Below, in pieces: positions 8,254-14,759 of a stretch of DNA of 14,759 nt. Position 1 is the first letter of the stretch; each line of letters opens with the position of its first letter. The DNA is from Acidobacteriaceae bacterium (GTDB lineage: Bacteria > Acidobacteriota > Terriglobia > Terriglobales > Acidobacteriaceae): positions 1 through 14,759 of the forward strand of contig JASIJX010000056.1 of the NCBI GenBank assembly GCA_030049955.1, in the 5' to 3' direction. The notes beneath the pieces were generated by a model, which saw only the letters and a list, made by a program, of their open reading frames with translations, was not told the DNA's origin and did no database searches. The translations under genes and the position numbers were made by a program.

Positions 8254-8661
8254 TCAGCATCCGCGTCGCGATTGCGTGGTCTGCATCGGATCGGTAGCCG
8301 CAAATCTTTTGTCCGGTATCGGCGGTGGGTTCGCGGGTGCTTCGGGGCCGGCAGCCGCGGAGTCCATCACTCGGCCCTCCTCCAGCCCGCCAGCAGCCGC
8401 ATCGCGCGCAACCGCCCCAGTCGAGATCCAGAAACCACGTGTCCGCGTGGCCACCATGCTGTGCCCAGCGAAGTAGGCCATGTAATCGCCGTCCGGCAGG
8501 TCAGCCGGCGCAGTAAGGATGGAACATTCAAGATAGCGGAAAGAGCGGCACAGATAGCGGGGATCGGACTCGTCCACGCGGCGAGCAAGAATATCGCATT
8601 CCGCCTCGCGGCCCATGCCGCGAAGTTTGCCGCGCAACAGGACGATGGCCCCCAAAGCCAA
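8254..8661 (-). CDS. Small protein of unknown function
   Basis: 135 residues from a TTG start; AAGGGG lies 8 nt upstream. I do not recognise the family. Codon use looks coding (G or C common in third position) and the sequence has protein-like composition: a mixed N-terminal part (residues about 1-80) with DPRYLCRSFRYLE and DLPDGDYMAYFAGH, then an Ala/Pro-rich, probably disordered tail ending in Cys. There is no signal peptide or convincing membrane helix; MALGAIVLL at the start is too short. The segment DLPDGDYMAYFAGH looks like a beta-hairpin in a small sandwich domain. It lies about 115 nt downstream of the GH20 gene on the same strand, so it may share that transcript or use its own promoter. 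The opposite strand carries a longer open frame (8104-8871), but its translation is Arg/Ser/Pro-rich and runs into the GH20 gene, so I prefer the minus strand. Moderate confidence. Confidence 0.55.
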   Translation of the reverse strand: MALGAIVLLRGKLRGMGREAECDILARRVDESDPRYLCRSFRYLECSILTAPADLPDGDYMAYFAGHSMVATRTRGFWISTGAVARDAAAGGLEEGRVMDSAAAGPEAPANPPPIPDKRFAATDPMQTTQSRRGC

Positions 8662-8725
8662 AGCACAGACCCCTTAAGAGAAACGATACAACTCTGCGCA
8701 GATGCAGAATATTACTATGTGGCTA

Positions 8726-8740
8726 CCCGATTAATTCGGG
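8726..8740. other. Short dyad between the GH20 gene and the small gene
   Basis: CCCGATTAATTCGGG: 5-bp arms around an AT-rich centre. It lies 36 bp past the GH20 stop and about 65 bp before the small gene's start. There is no T-run on the minus-strand 3' side, so it is a weak terminator candidate. An operator for the small gene is the other possibility. Confidence 0.3.
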
Positions 8741-8776
8741 AATCGTATTCTCCCTCGCTGCCGAATGCGTCCCGAG

Positions 8777-10957
8777 CTATTGGGCTGGCGTCGTTCCCGC
8801 CGCGGGCATGCCGAATGCCGCCGGCGAAGGCAGATCGTGCCCGTTGTACCAGTCCTGCGTGGCCGCGGTAAAGGCATCTGCCCGCCGTTGCCACTGCTGG
8901 ATCGCGAGGTCGTAGCGTACTGTTACATTGTTTAGCCAGTATGGCCGGTTTTCGCCTAGCCACACCTGTGCATATTCGTCCTTCGCCGCGGAGAATCCGT
9001 CCCGCAAATCCTGGCATCGGCCTACGTCGCTTGAAATTTCGCTCAACAGAAGGCTCACCAGCTTATGCTGCGCCGGGTCATGCTGCGCGGCAAGAATCTG
9101 CGCGTATGTCGTCACGATCTCCTGCGCCAGTTCGAACTTCATCCCGATCAGGTCCAGCCGCCGCGCGCCGAGATCCATCGCCGTTAGCGCCTCCGGTTCG
9201 GCAATTCCCGGCTCCTCCATCCGCGCCTGCTCGACGAGCACAATGGCCTGCTCGGCATGCGTGCGCAGTGCCTGTGTGTTCGGCAACAGTTTTGCAGAAA
9301 TCTCCTGCCCCTGCTCACTCCATGGGTCCAGCCAAAAGAGCGCATCGGTCGTCATGCCGGGTTTTGAATCCGTAACGGCTTCCTCGGCCGCCATCAGCTC
9401 TTTTTCCGCCTCGTTGATCTTTCCGCTCGCGTCGCGATGGAAGGCCTGCCCATAGCTGTCCTGGTAATTGGCAATATTGCTCTCTCCCGGCTGCCACGCG
9501 GCCACCGCGCCGAAGAGCACGCCATACCAGTCCTGGTTGAACAGTCCCTCGCCATCATCGTTCCACACCGTGGTCAGCGCGCCTGTTGAGCCCAGCCGCT
9601 GCCCGTCGCGGATGAATCCCTGAATGTTCCACAGCGCGGTCTTCTCCATCGGATACACCTGGTTCCAGTTGGAGTCGCCCGGCGAAACCCACGTCTCAAT
9701 CCCGTTCTTCGCAAAAGGCTCGATCAGCTTGTCGAATCCCGTCGAGTCCCAGTAATCCCATGGCAGCGCGATCATGTCTTTGGGCAGAGCCGAAACCGCG
9801 GCCGGATTTTCGTCTCCGATATCGCCCCAGAACAGCAGCCGCCGCTGCAGCGGCGCCAGCGCATCGTGAATCTGCTTGAGAAACGCTACATACACCGGCC
9901 CGTATCCTTGCTGCTGAACCTCGTCTTTCGTCCGTCCCAGACCGAGATCGAAGGTTTCGTCTGCACCAACATGGATGAACGGCGAAGGAAACTCCTGCGC
10001 AATATCGGTGAACCAGTCCTTGATGAGCGGCAGACTGCCGTCGGCGCCGGGCGCCAGCACGTGGCCGTGCGGCGTCTCCGCCAGGCCGGCGTAGAGATCG
10101 TATTTGAGCACCTTGTGCAGATGCCCGAAAGCTTCCTGTTCGGGAATGATGGTGACGTGATATTGCCGCGCGTATGCAACCAGCTCTGCTACGTCTGCCG
10201 GCGTAAGCGAGCTGCCCGGCGGCGCTGGAAGCGGCTGATCCGGGTAAAGCAGCGTGTGCTCGAAGTAAGGCGAATAGATATTGATCTTGAACGAAGCGAA
10301 GACCCGGATCTGGTGCTTCTGGAATTCGAGCGTCGGGAACGGCCCGCGCGAAAGATCGTCGTCGATGCCGCGATACTGCATCGCGGGCCAGTCGCGCACC
10401 GTACCGGTGGGGATCTGCCGCGGACCGCCGGGCAGCGGCAGGAGCTGCTTGAGCGTCTGCACGCCATAAAACACCCCTGATCCGGTTGCACCTACAACAT
10501 ACGCCTGGTGCGGCTCGATGGACAGTACGTATCCCTCCGATTCCATTGCAGGGTCGAAGGCTAGTTTCGTCCGCGAGAGCACCAGCTTCGCCTCCGGCGA
10601 CTCAGTGCGCAGCAGCGTTACCCGATACGGTAATCCACTCGACGATCTTGAATCGTTCGGTCTCGATTCGCTCACCGGCGTCAGCGCAGCCAGCGCCTCT
10701 TCCAGATCTTTCGCAGCAAACTCATCCTCGGCACTGCGCCCAGGCGCCGTCACCACGACCTTTTCAGGCAAATCGATAGCTGGGCCAAAGTGCGCTTCGC
10801 GTGGCGCTGGCAACAGATGAATGTCAGGCGCCGGGGTTTGCGCCCCAGCGATCGAACCAAGAGCAAGTCCAAGAGCGACGAACGCAGAAACGGCAAGCAT
10901 CCGAGCGGCATTTGAGATCCGTGACACAGCGGGAACCCAAGGCTGGAATTTTGACAT
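8777..10957 (-). CDS. Secreted family 20 glycoside hydrolase (beta-N-acetylhexosaminidase-like)
   Basis: 726 residues. A Sec signal peptide covers residues 1-39 (hydrophobic AVSAFVALGLALG, cleavage AGA|Q). Residues about 45-165 resemble the GH20 N-terminal accessory domain (LLPAPREAHF ... GYVLSI ... GVFYGVQTLKQLL). The catalytic barrel follows from about 170, with the hallmark H-V-G-A-D-E; Asp333 and Glu334 are the expected pair that positions the 2-acetamido group and donates the proton. The usual GH20 block around SRHF and the following His-Trp-His is replaced by SRGPFPT and NIYSPYFEHT, so this is a divergent subfamily and exact specificity is uncertain. The last ~190 residues are a helical C-terminal region. 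ATG at 10957 was chosen because AAGAAGGG lies 5 nt upstream; an ATG 33 nt further up would add 11 residues before the signal. Its likely role is to release terminal GlcNAc- or GalNAc-type sugars in the periplasm or outside, feeding the divergent porter. Confidence 0.88.
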   Translation of the reverse strand: MSKFQPWVPAVSRISNAARMLAVSAFVALGLALGSIAGAQTPAPDIHLLPAPREAHFGPAIDLPEKVVVTAPGRSAEDEFAAKDLEEALAALTPVSESRPNDSRSSSGLPYRVTLLRTESPEAKLVLSRTKLAFDPAMESEGYVLSIEPHQAYVVGATGSGVFYGVQTLKQLLPLPGGPRQIPTGTVRDWPAMQYRGIDDDLSRGPFPTLEFQKHQIRVFASFKINIYSPYFEHTLLYPDQPLPAPPGSSLTPADVAELVAYARQYHVTIIPEQEAFGHLHKVLKYDLYAGLAETPHGHVLAPGADGSLPLIKDWFTDIAQEFPSPFIHVGADETFDLGLGRTKDEVQQQGYGPVYVAFLKQIHDALAPLQRRLLFWGDIGDENPAAVSALPKDMIALPWDYWDSTGFDKLIEPFAKNGIETWVSPGDSNWNQVYPMEKTALWNIQGFIRDGQRLGSTGALTTVWNDDGEGLFNQDWYGVLFGAVAAWQPGESNIANYQDSYGQAFHRDASGKINEAEKELMAAEEAVTDSKPGMTTDALFWLDPWSEQGQEISAKLLPNTQALRTHAEQAIVLVEQARMEEPGIAEPEALTAMDLGARRLDLIGMKFELAQEIVTTYAQILAAQHDPAQHKLVSLLLSEISSDVGRCQDLRDGFSAAKDEYAQVWLGENRPYWLNNVTVRYDLAIQQWQRRADAFTAATQDWYNGHDLPSPAAFGMPAAGTTPAQ

Positions 10958-10962
10958 CGCAA

Positions 10963-10970
10963 CCCTTCTT
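10963..10970 (-). promoter_or_regulatory. Ribosome binding site deciding the GH20 start
   Basis: AAGAAGGG on the minus strand, 5 nt before the ATG at 10957. The upstream in-frame ATG at 10990 has no such site and would place its codons inside the palindrome. Confidence 0.6.
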
Positions 10971-10972
10971 AA

Positions 10973-10988
10973 GCTCAAAATTTTGAGC
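10973..10988. promoter_or_regulatory. Perfect 16-bp palindrome, candidate operator of the GH20 gene
   Basis: GCTCAAAATTTTGAGC is an exact palindrome whose edge lies 15 nt before the GH20 ATG and next to its ribosome binding site. In DNA it suits a dimeric regulator; in mRNA it could fold as a 6-bp stem with an AATT loop. A TACAAT (-10-like) lies 19 bp further upstream on the minus strand at 11008-11013, which would put the palindrome in the early transcribed region. Which protein binds, if any, is unknown; the nearby ROK regulator is the obvious candidate. Confidence 0.5.
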
Positions 10989-11112
10989 ATTTCTTTTTCA
11001 ATCGATCATTGTAGACTAAGTTGACACAGCCTGACCGCCCACTTTCGCGGTGTTCTCGTCCTTGCCGCCAGAGTTGGGTTTGCAAAGCCAGGTCATGAAG
11101 CAGGCAACTAGC

Positions 11113-11120
11113 AAAGGAAG
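11113..11120 (+). promoter_or_regulatory. Ribosome binding site deciding the MFS porter start
   Basis: AAAGGAAG with its AGGA core 6 nt before the ATG at 11125. Upstream in-frame starts (ATG at 11095, GTG at 11050) have poorer sites. Confidence 0.55.
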
Positions 11121-11124
11121 CCCA

Positions 11125-12945
11125 ATGGCCACAGTCGGATCGACGGACGCCGTGAACGCAGCAAACTCGGCCGCGCGCCGCAGGTACAATCTGATCCTGC
11201 TCACCGTCGCCGGCCTCGGCGGCCTGCTCTACGGCATCGACGTCGGCATCATCGGTGGTGCGCTTCCTTATCTTGAAGCCACTTCCAGCTTCTCCGCTGC
11301 CGAGCTCTCGGTCATCGTCGCAGCCGTGCTGCTTGGCAGCGTCTTCTCCACGCTTTTTTCCGGCCTACTGGCTGACTGGATGGGCCGCCGCCCACTCATG
11401 GTGCTCAGCGGCATCGCATTTGCTTCGAGCATTCCCATCATCGCCCTCTCGCACGGCTACTGGCCGCTATTCCTCGGCCGTCTGCTTCAGGGCATCAGTG
11501 GCGGTCTGGTCGGCGTCGTCGTCCCGCTCTACCTCGCCGAGTGCCTTTCGGCCCAGGTGCGCGGAAAAGGAACAGCGATCTTCCAGTGGATGCTTACCCT
11601 CGGCATTCTCGCAGCCGCGCTGGTGGGTATCTACTTCAGCTATCGCGTCAACGCCGTCGAGCACGTCGCCGACGCAGCCACGCTCTTTCATTTCAAGGAC
11701 CAGGCTTGGCGCAGTATCTTCTGGGTCTCGTTGCCGCCTGGCATCGTGTTCGTCCTCGGCGCGCTTCTGGTCAGCGAGTCTCCGCGCTGGCTGTTTCGTC
11801 GCGGCCGCCGCGAGCAGGCCCTCGCCGCGCTGCTCCGCTCCCGCACGCCGCAGCAGGCTGCGCTCGAGCTTGACGAGATGGAGTCCATCGCCCAGGCCGC
11901 CGCAGCCGCCCGCAGCGCCCGAGTGCGCGATTCGCTGCTGCGCCGCAAATACCTCATCCCCTTCCTGCTCGCCTGCGTAATTCTGTTCTGCAATACGGCC
12001 ACCGGTATCAACTCCATCATCGGCTACAACACCGGCATCCTGATCCAGAGCGGGCTGAGCGATCTGGCTGCGCACTGGGGTTACGTACTATTCACCCTCG
12101 TCAATTTCCTCGCCACCACCATCGGCATGGTACTGGTCGACCGCAAAGGCCGCCGCTTCCTGCTTATCCTGGGAACCGGCGGTGTGCTCGTCTCGCTCAT
12201 CGGCGTGGGACTGCTCTTCCGCGCGACCGAGCGCTTCACCGTCGACTGCCGGGTGACCGTGCAGCAGCTTGCGGCGAATCGCGACTCCCTCACGTTGCGC
12301 TTTTCGCCGGCCGAAGCGCAGCAGCTGCTCGCCGCCCAGGGCTATGCGGGCAGCGCCATTGATATTGACCGCGCTTCGCTGGCCATCATCTACTCCTGCG
12401 GCGACTACACGGCAGCCACCAGCTTTGTCCGCTCAGATGATCCCGCCGCCGAGCCTATCCGGATCTCCCGCGCCGACTGCCTGCCCGCCAACCGCGTCGA
12501 AGCCCTCTTCCAAAATCCCTTCGGCAACTTGAGGACCTCGCAAATTGCGCCGCTTAAAATCGACAAGGCCATCCTCGGCCAGATTCCCCGCAACCGCCAC
12601 GGCTGGCTCGTCGCCGTGGGCCTTTACCTGTTCATGAGCTTTTTTGCCATGGGCCCGGGCGTAGTCGTCTGGTTGGCGCTCAGCGAGCTCATGCCCACGC
12701 GCATTCGCTCGAACGGTATGAGTATTGCGCTGGTCATCAACCAGCTCGTCTCTACGACGCTCGCCGGAATCTTTCTGCCCTTTGTTGCGCGCTACGGCTA
12801 CTCGTCGATGTTTTTCCTCTTTGCCGGCTTCACAGTCGTCTACTTCCTCGTCGCCGTCTTCCTACTGCCGGAAACCAAGGGTAAAACCCTCGAGGAGATC
12901 GAAGCCCATTTCGGAGGCAGGACAGCACCAGAGGCCAGCCGGTAA
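11125..12945 (+). CDS. MFS sugar porter with a large periplasmic insertion
   Basis: 606 residues, longer than the usual 450-500 for bacterial sugar porters. Family marks are clear: TM1 with GGLLYGIDVGIIGGALPY (32-49), DWMGRRP after TM2 (84-90), PLYLAE (134-139), SESPRWLFRRGR after TM6 (217-228), GINSIIGYNTGIL in TM7 (294-306), DRKGRR after TM8 (339-344), and LPETKGKTLEEIEAHFG at the end (581-597). It should be an inner-membrane sugar:proton symporter or facilitator. Residues about 367-490, between TM9 and TM10, form a hydrophilic insert with Cys375, Cys425 and Cys452; this loop faces the periplasm in the family. The paired glutamines that contact sugar in TM7 of XylE-like porters are Asn290-Thr291 here. 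It is divergent from the GH20 gene with 167 bp between starts, so the two may be co-regulated; the substrate could be the sugar that enzyme releases. No clear plus-strand promoter: TTGACA at 11021-11026 lacks a matching -10. Confidence 0.92.
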   Translation: MATVGSTDAVNAANSAARRRYNLILLTVAGLGGLLYGIDVGIIGGALPYLEATSSFSAAELSVIVAAVLLGSVFSTLFSGLLADWMGRRPLMVLSGIAFASSIPIIALSHGYWPLFLGRLLQGISGGLVGVVVPLYLAECLSAQVRGKGTAIFQWMLTLGILAAALVGIYFSYRVNAVEHVADAATLFHFKDQAWRSIFWVSLPPGIVFVLGALLVSESPRWLFRRGRREQALAALLRSRTPQQAALELDEMESIAQAAAAARSARVRDSLLRRKYLIPFLLACVILFCNTATGINSIIGYNTGILIQSGLSDLAAHWGYVLFTLVNFLATTIGMVLVDRKGRRFLLILGTGGVLVSLIGVGLLFRATERFTVDCRVTVQQLAANRDSLTLRFSPAEAQQLLAAQGYAGSAIDIDRASLAIIYSCGDYTAATSFVRSDDPAAEPIRISRADCLPANRVEALFQNPFGNLRTSQIAPLKIDKAILGQIPRNRHGWLVAVGLYLFMSFFAMGPGVVVWLALSELMPTRIRSNGMSIALVINQLVSTTLAGIFLPFVARYGYSSMFFLFAGFTVVYFLVAVFLLPETKGKTLEEIEAHFGGRTAPEASR

Positions 12946-13010
12946 TTGCCTTCAAGAAGAATGCCTGTGCTCCACCCATTACAATGCCCCTAGGGAGCCG
13001 TCCAACCAAC

Positions 13011-13682
13011 ATGTTCCAGCCATCTTTTCCTGCAAGCTTTTCGCGGATTCGCCGCCACTGCGTCGGCCTCGTTGCTTTGGCAGCCGTCCTCGTCTTTGCT
13101 TCCGCCGCCCACGCGCAATTCGGCGCGCCGGAGACCACCCAGGTCCACGACCCCGCCGCTCTCAAGCCGCCGGCTGGCGTACGCGTCGCCATCATCGAAT
13201 TCGCAGACCTGGAGTGCCCCAACTGTGCTGCGACCAACCCGATCGTGAAAGCGGCCGCCGAACACTATCACATTCCCTGGATCCGTCGCGATTTCCCGCT
13301 GCCCTACCATGCCTGGAGCTTCCAGGCCGCCGTTTACGCGCGCTGGTTCGATACCAAATCGAAGGACATGGGCAACGAATACCGCGATTACATCTTCTCG
13401 AACCAGCCCTCGATTGAGACGCTGCCTGAGCTCACCCAGTGGACGCAGAAGTTCGCCCAGGCCCACGGCATCGCACTGCCCTTCGCGGTCGATCCGCAGG
13501 GAAATCTCGCCGCCGAAGTCAAGGCCGACAGGGATCTCGGAAACCGCATCGGCATTCAACACACCCCTACCATCTGGGTAGTTACGAACGGCAGCCACGG
13601 CGCGCCGCCGTACATCGAGGTCGTCGACCACAGCAAGCTCTACCAGATCATCGATCAGGCCCTGGACGCTACTCGCAAGTAA
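13011..13682 (+). CDS. Secreted DsbA-like thioredoxin-fold protein (CPNC motif)
   Basis: 223 residues. A signal peptide (1-35) has RIRRH before the hydrophobic core VGLVALAAVLVFASAA and cleavage near AHA|Q. The thioredoxin fold begins with VAIIEFADLECPNCAATNPIVK; the active site is C-P-N-C (Cys69, Cys72), and the cis-Pro loop is H-T-P-T-I-W-V-V (Pro186). Between them lies a helical insert as in DsbA/DSBA-like proteins (about 100-170). It should act as a periplasmic thiol oxidase, isomerase or reductase; the direction cannot be read from the motif. GGGAG lies 12 nt before this ATG, a long spacing; an in-frame ATG at 12984 would add nine residues and has no site, so the start is uncertain. It follows the MFS gene by 65 bp with no terminator between, so co-transcription is possible, and is closed by a strong terminator. 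No DsbB partner is in the window. Confidence 0.87.
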   Translation: MFQPSFPASFSRIRRHCVGLVALAAVLVFASAAHAQFGAPETTQVHDPAALKPPAGVRVAIIEFADLECPNCAATNPIVKAAAEHYHIPWIRRDFPLPYHAWSFQAAVYARWFDTKSKDMGNEYRDYIFSNQPSIETLPELTQWTQKFAQAHGIALPFAVDPQGNLAAEVKADRDLGNRIGIQHTPTIWVVTNGSHGAPPYIEVVDHSKLYQIIDQALDATRK

Positions 13683-13702
13683 ATATCGCAATCGACAACA
13701 CC

Positions 13703-13740
13703 ATGCCACTCCGAACATCTTCGGAGTGGCATTACTTTTT
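13703..13740 (+). terminator. Strong intrinsic terminator after the DsbA-like gene
   Basis: Perfect 13-bp arms ATGCCACTCCGAA and TTCGGAGTGGCAT with a CATC loop, followed by TAC and a run of five T. It starts 20 nt after the stop codon and separates the porter/DsbA-like unit from comM. Confidence 0.88.
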
Positions 13741-13764
13741 CAATTCCCAATCACTTGTGCTGTT

Positions 13765-13792
13765 CCCTAATCCCTAGTCCCTATTCCCTGCT
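13765..13792 (+). repeat. Four tandem CCCTANT-type heptamers
   Basis: Successive 7-mers CCCTAAT, CCCTAGT, CCCTATT and CCCTGCT lie in the 139-bp gap between the DsbA-like gene and comM. They form a low-complexity pyrimidine tract, about 30 nt before the comM start. Confidence 0.7.
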
Positions 13793-13821
13793 TTTGGTAA
13801 ACTTCCCTCCAACTCCCACTT

Positions 13822-14759
13822 ATGCTCTTCAAAACTCTCAGCGCAGCCGTTTACGGCATTGACGCGAATCTCATCGATGTCGAAGTAGATTACAGCGGAA
13901 CCGTAAGCGATCAGGATCACTTTCACACCGTAGGCCTTCCCGATGCAGCCGTGCGCGAGAGCCGCGACCGCGTACGCGCGGCCATCAAGAATTCGGGGTA
14001 CCTGATCCCGCCTACCTTCATCACCATCAATCTCGCCCCGGCCGATCTAAAAAAGGAAGGCTCCGGCTTCGACCTGCCCATCGCGATCGGCATTCTGGGC
14101 GCGTACGGCGCGCTGCGCAACACCGATCTGAGCAAGTTCCTGCTCGTCGGCGAGTTGGGCCTCGACGGCACGGTCCGCGCTGTCGCCGGCATGCTGCCCA
14201 TCGCCATCCTCGCGCGCGAGAAAAACATTCCCAACCTCATCATTCCGACGGCCAACGCTGCCGAGGCCGCCGTTGTTGAGGGTGTCAACGTCTACCCTGT
14301 CGCTTCGCTACTGGACGTCATCGATCTGCTTAACTCCACCGTTGTCGGCGTCATCCAGCGCGAGCCTTTCCGCGTGGCCACACGGGAGATCCTCGGCAAG
14401 CTCGAGCAGTTCACCATCGACTTTTGCGACGTACGCGGCCAGCAGACCGCCAAACGCGCTCTGGAAGTGGCCGCGGCCGGCAGCCATAACATCCTGATGA
14501 TTGGCCCGCCCGGCTCCGGCAAAACGATGCTTGCCAAGCGGCTGCCGTCCATTCTCGCGCCGCTTACTTTCGACGAAGCGCTCGAGACCACCAAGATTCA
14601 CTCGGTCGCGGGCGTGCTCAACGGCGACGGCCTGGTCGCGCAGCGGCCGTTCCGCTCGCCTCATCACACCATCTCCGACGCTGGCCTTATCGGCGGCGGC
14701 ATCGTGCCGCGCCCCGGTGAAGTCTCGCTTGCCCACAACGGACTGCTGTTCCTCGACGA
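13822..14759 (+). CDS. comM: ComM/YifB-family Mg-chelatase-like AAA+ ATPase, 5' part (cut by window edge)
   Basis: Open from ATG to the window end (312 codons seen; the family is usually about 500 residues), so it is partial only because of the edge. It opens with the typical N-terminal domain ([22 protein letters not shown] ... [22 protein letters not shown] ... [21 protein letters not shown]), a Lon-like S5 fold. The Mg-chelatase subunit-I-like ATPase follows from about residue 210, with Walker A GPPGSGKT (228-235), the conserved [17 protein letters not shown] and the start of Walker B (GLLFLD, where the window stops). In Gram-negative bacteria ComM is a hexameric helicase promoting branch migration of incoming DNA during natural transformation; whether this bacterium is competent is unknown. 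No ribosome binding site is visible before the ATG, which sits in a pyrimidine-rich stretch, so a leaderless transcript or weak initiation is possible. It is separated from the upstream genes by a terminator and looks independent of the sugar locus. Confidence 0.95.
   Translation, partial: MLFKTLSAAVYGIDANLIDVEVDYSGTVSDQDHFHTVGLPDAAVRESRDRVRAAIKNSGYLIPPTFITINLAPADLKKEGSGFDLPIAIGILGAYGALRNTDLSKFLLVGELGLDGTVRAVAGMLPIAILAREKNIPNLIIPTANAAEAAVVEGVNVYPVASLLDVIDLLNSTVVGVIQREPFRVATREILGKLEQFTIDFCDVRGQQTAKRALEVAAAGSHNILMIGPPGSGKTMLAKRLPSILAPLTFDEALETTKIHSVAGVLNGDGLVAQRPFRSPHHTISDAGLIGGGIVPRPGEVSLAHNGLLFLD

Noticed and set aside
8104..8871. 255-codon plus-strand frame over the small gene and the GH20 end
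   Set aside because: Arg/Ser/Pro-rich translation with no domain, overlapping the 3' end of a certain gene; the minus strand has a better ribosome binding site and composition.
11021..11049. Sigma-70 promoter for the MFS gene built on TTGACA
   Set aside because: The -35 is perfect but the sequence 16-19 nt downstream is GC-rich with no -10-like hexamer.
11467..12075. 202-codon open frame antisense to the MFS porter
   Set aside because: It lies wholly within a gene with unmistakable sugar-porter motifs, and its translation is charged and low in hydrophobic patterning.
12990..13718. 242-codon open frame antisense to the DsbA-like gene
   Set aside because: The plus strand encodes a clear signal peptide, CPNC and cis-Pro motif; the antisense frame is a by-product of GC-rich codon use and also crosses the terminator.

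Overview
The window reads as a stretch of a moderately GC-rich Gram-negative genome, most likely an acidobacterium (Acidobacteriaceae / Terriglobia type). The main clue is a very long TonB-dependent receptor that starts with a carboxypeptidase-regulatory-like domain. Secreted proteins with PD40 propeller repeats and a divergent family 20 glycosidase of the type I associate with that phylum also fit. This assignment is an inference from protein style, not from a marker gene.

Layout. Five genes lie on the minus strand, in transcription order from right to left: a secreted family 20 glycoside hydrolase (8777-10957), a small unrecognised protein (8254-8661), an outer-membrane TonB-dependent receptor (3667-7464), a ROK-family regulator (2134-3396) and a secreted PD40/TolB-like beta-propeller (48-1895). 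Divergent from the glycosidase, on the plus strand, are an MFS sugar porter (11125-12945), a secreted DsbA-like thioredoxin-fold protein (13011-13682) and, after a strong intrinsic terminator, the 5' part of a ComM/YifB-type Mg-chelatase-like AAA+ ATPase that runs off the right edge (13822 onward).

How the genes may work together. The first part is a plausible glycan-utilisation locus. The receptor would import an oligosaccharide across the outer membrane, the GH20 enzyme would release terminal (N-acetyl)hexosamine-type sugars in the periplasm or outside the cell, the MFS porter would carry the monosaccharide inward, and the ROK protein would sense the sugar and repress. The ROK protein appears to have lost the catalytic residues of ROK sugar kinases, so it should be a pure sensor. 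The DsbA-like protein and ComM look like unrelated neighbours.

Regulatory sequence. A near-consensus sigma-70 promoter lies about 220 nt upstream of the receptor, giving a long leader with several GC-rich hairpins. A perfect 16-bp palindrome sits just before the ribosome binding site of the GH20 gene. The stretch 7719-8253 holds no convincing gene, only an open frame without a start codon that may be a remnant. Several genes appear to use GTG or TTG starts, chosen here by ribosome-binding-site spacing. No tRNA, rRNA, CRISPR array, insertion sequence or phage gene was seen.
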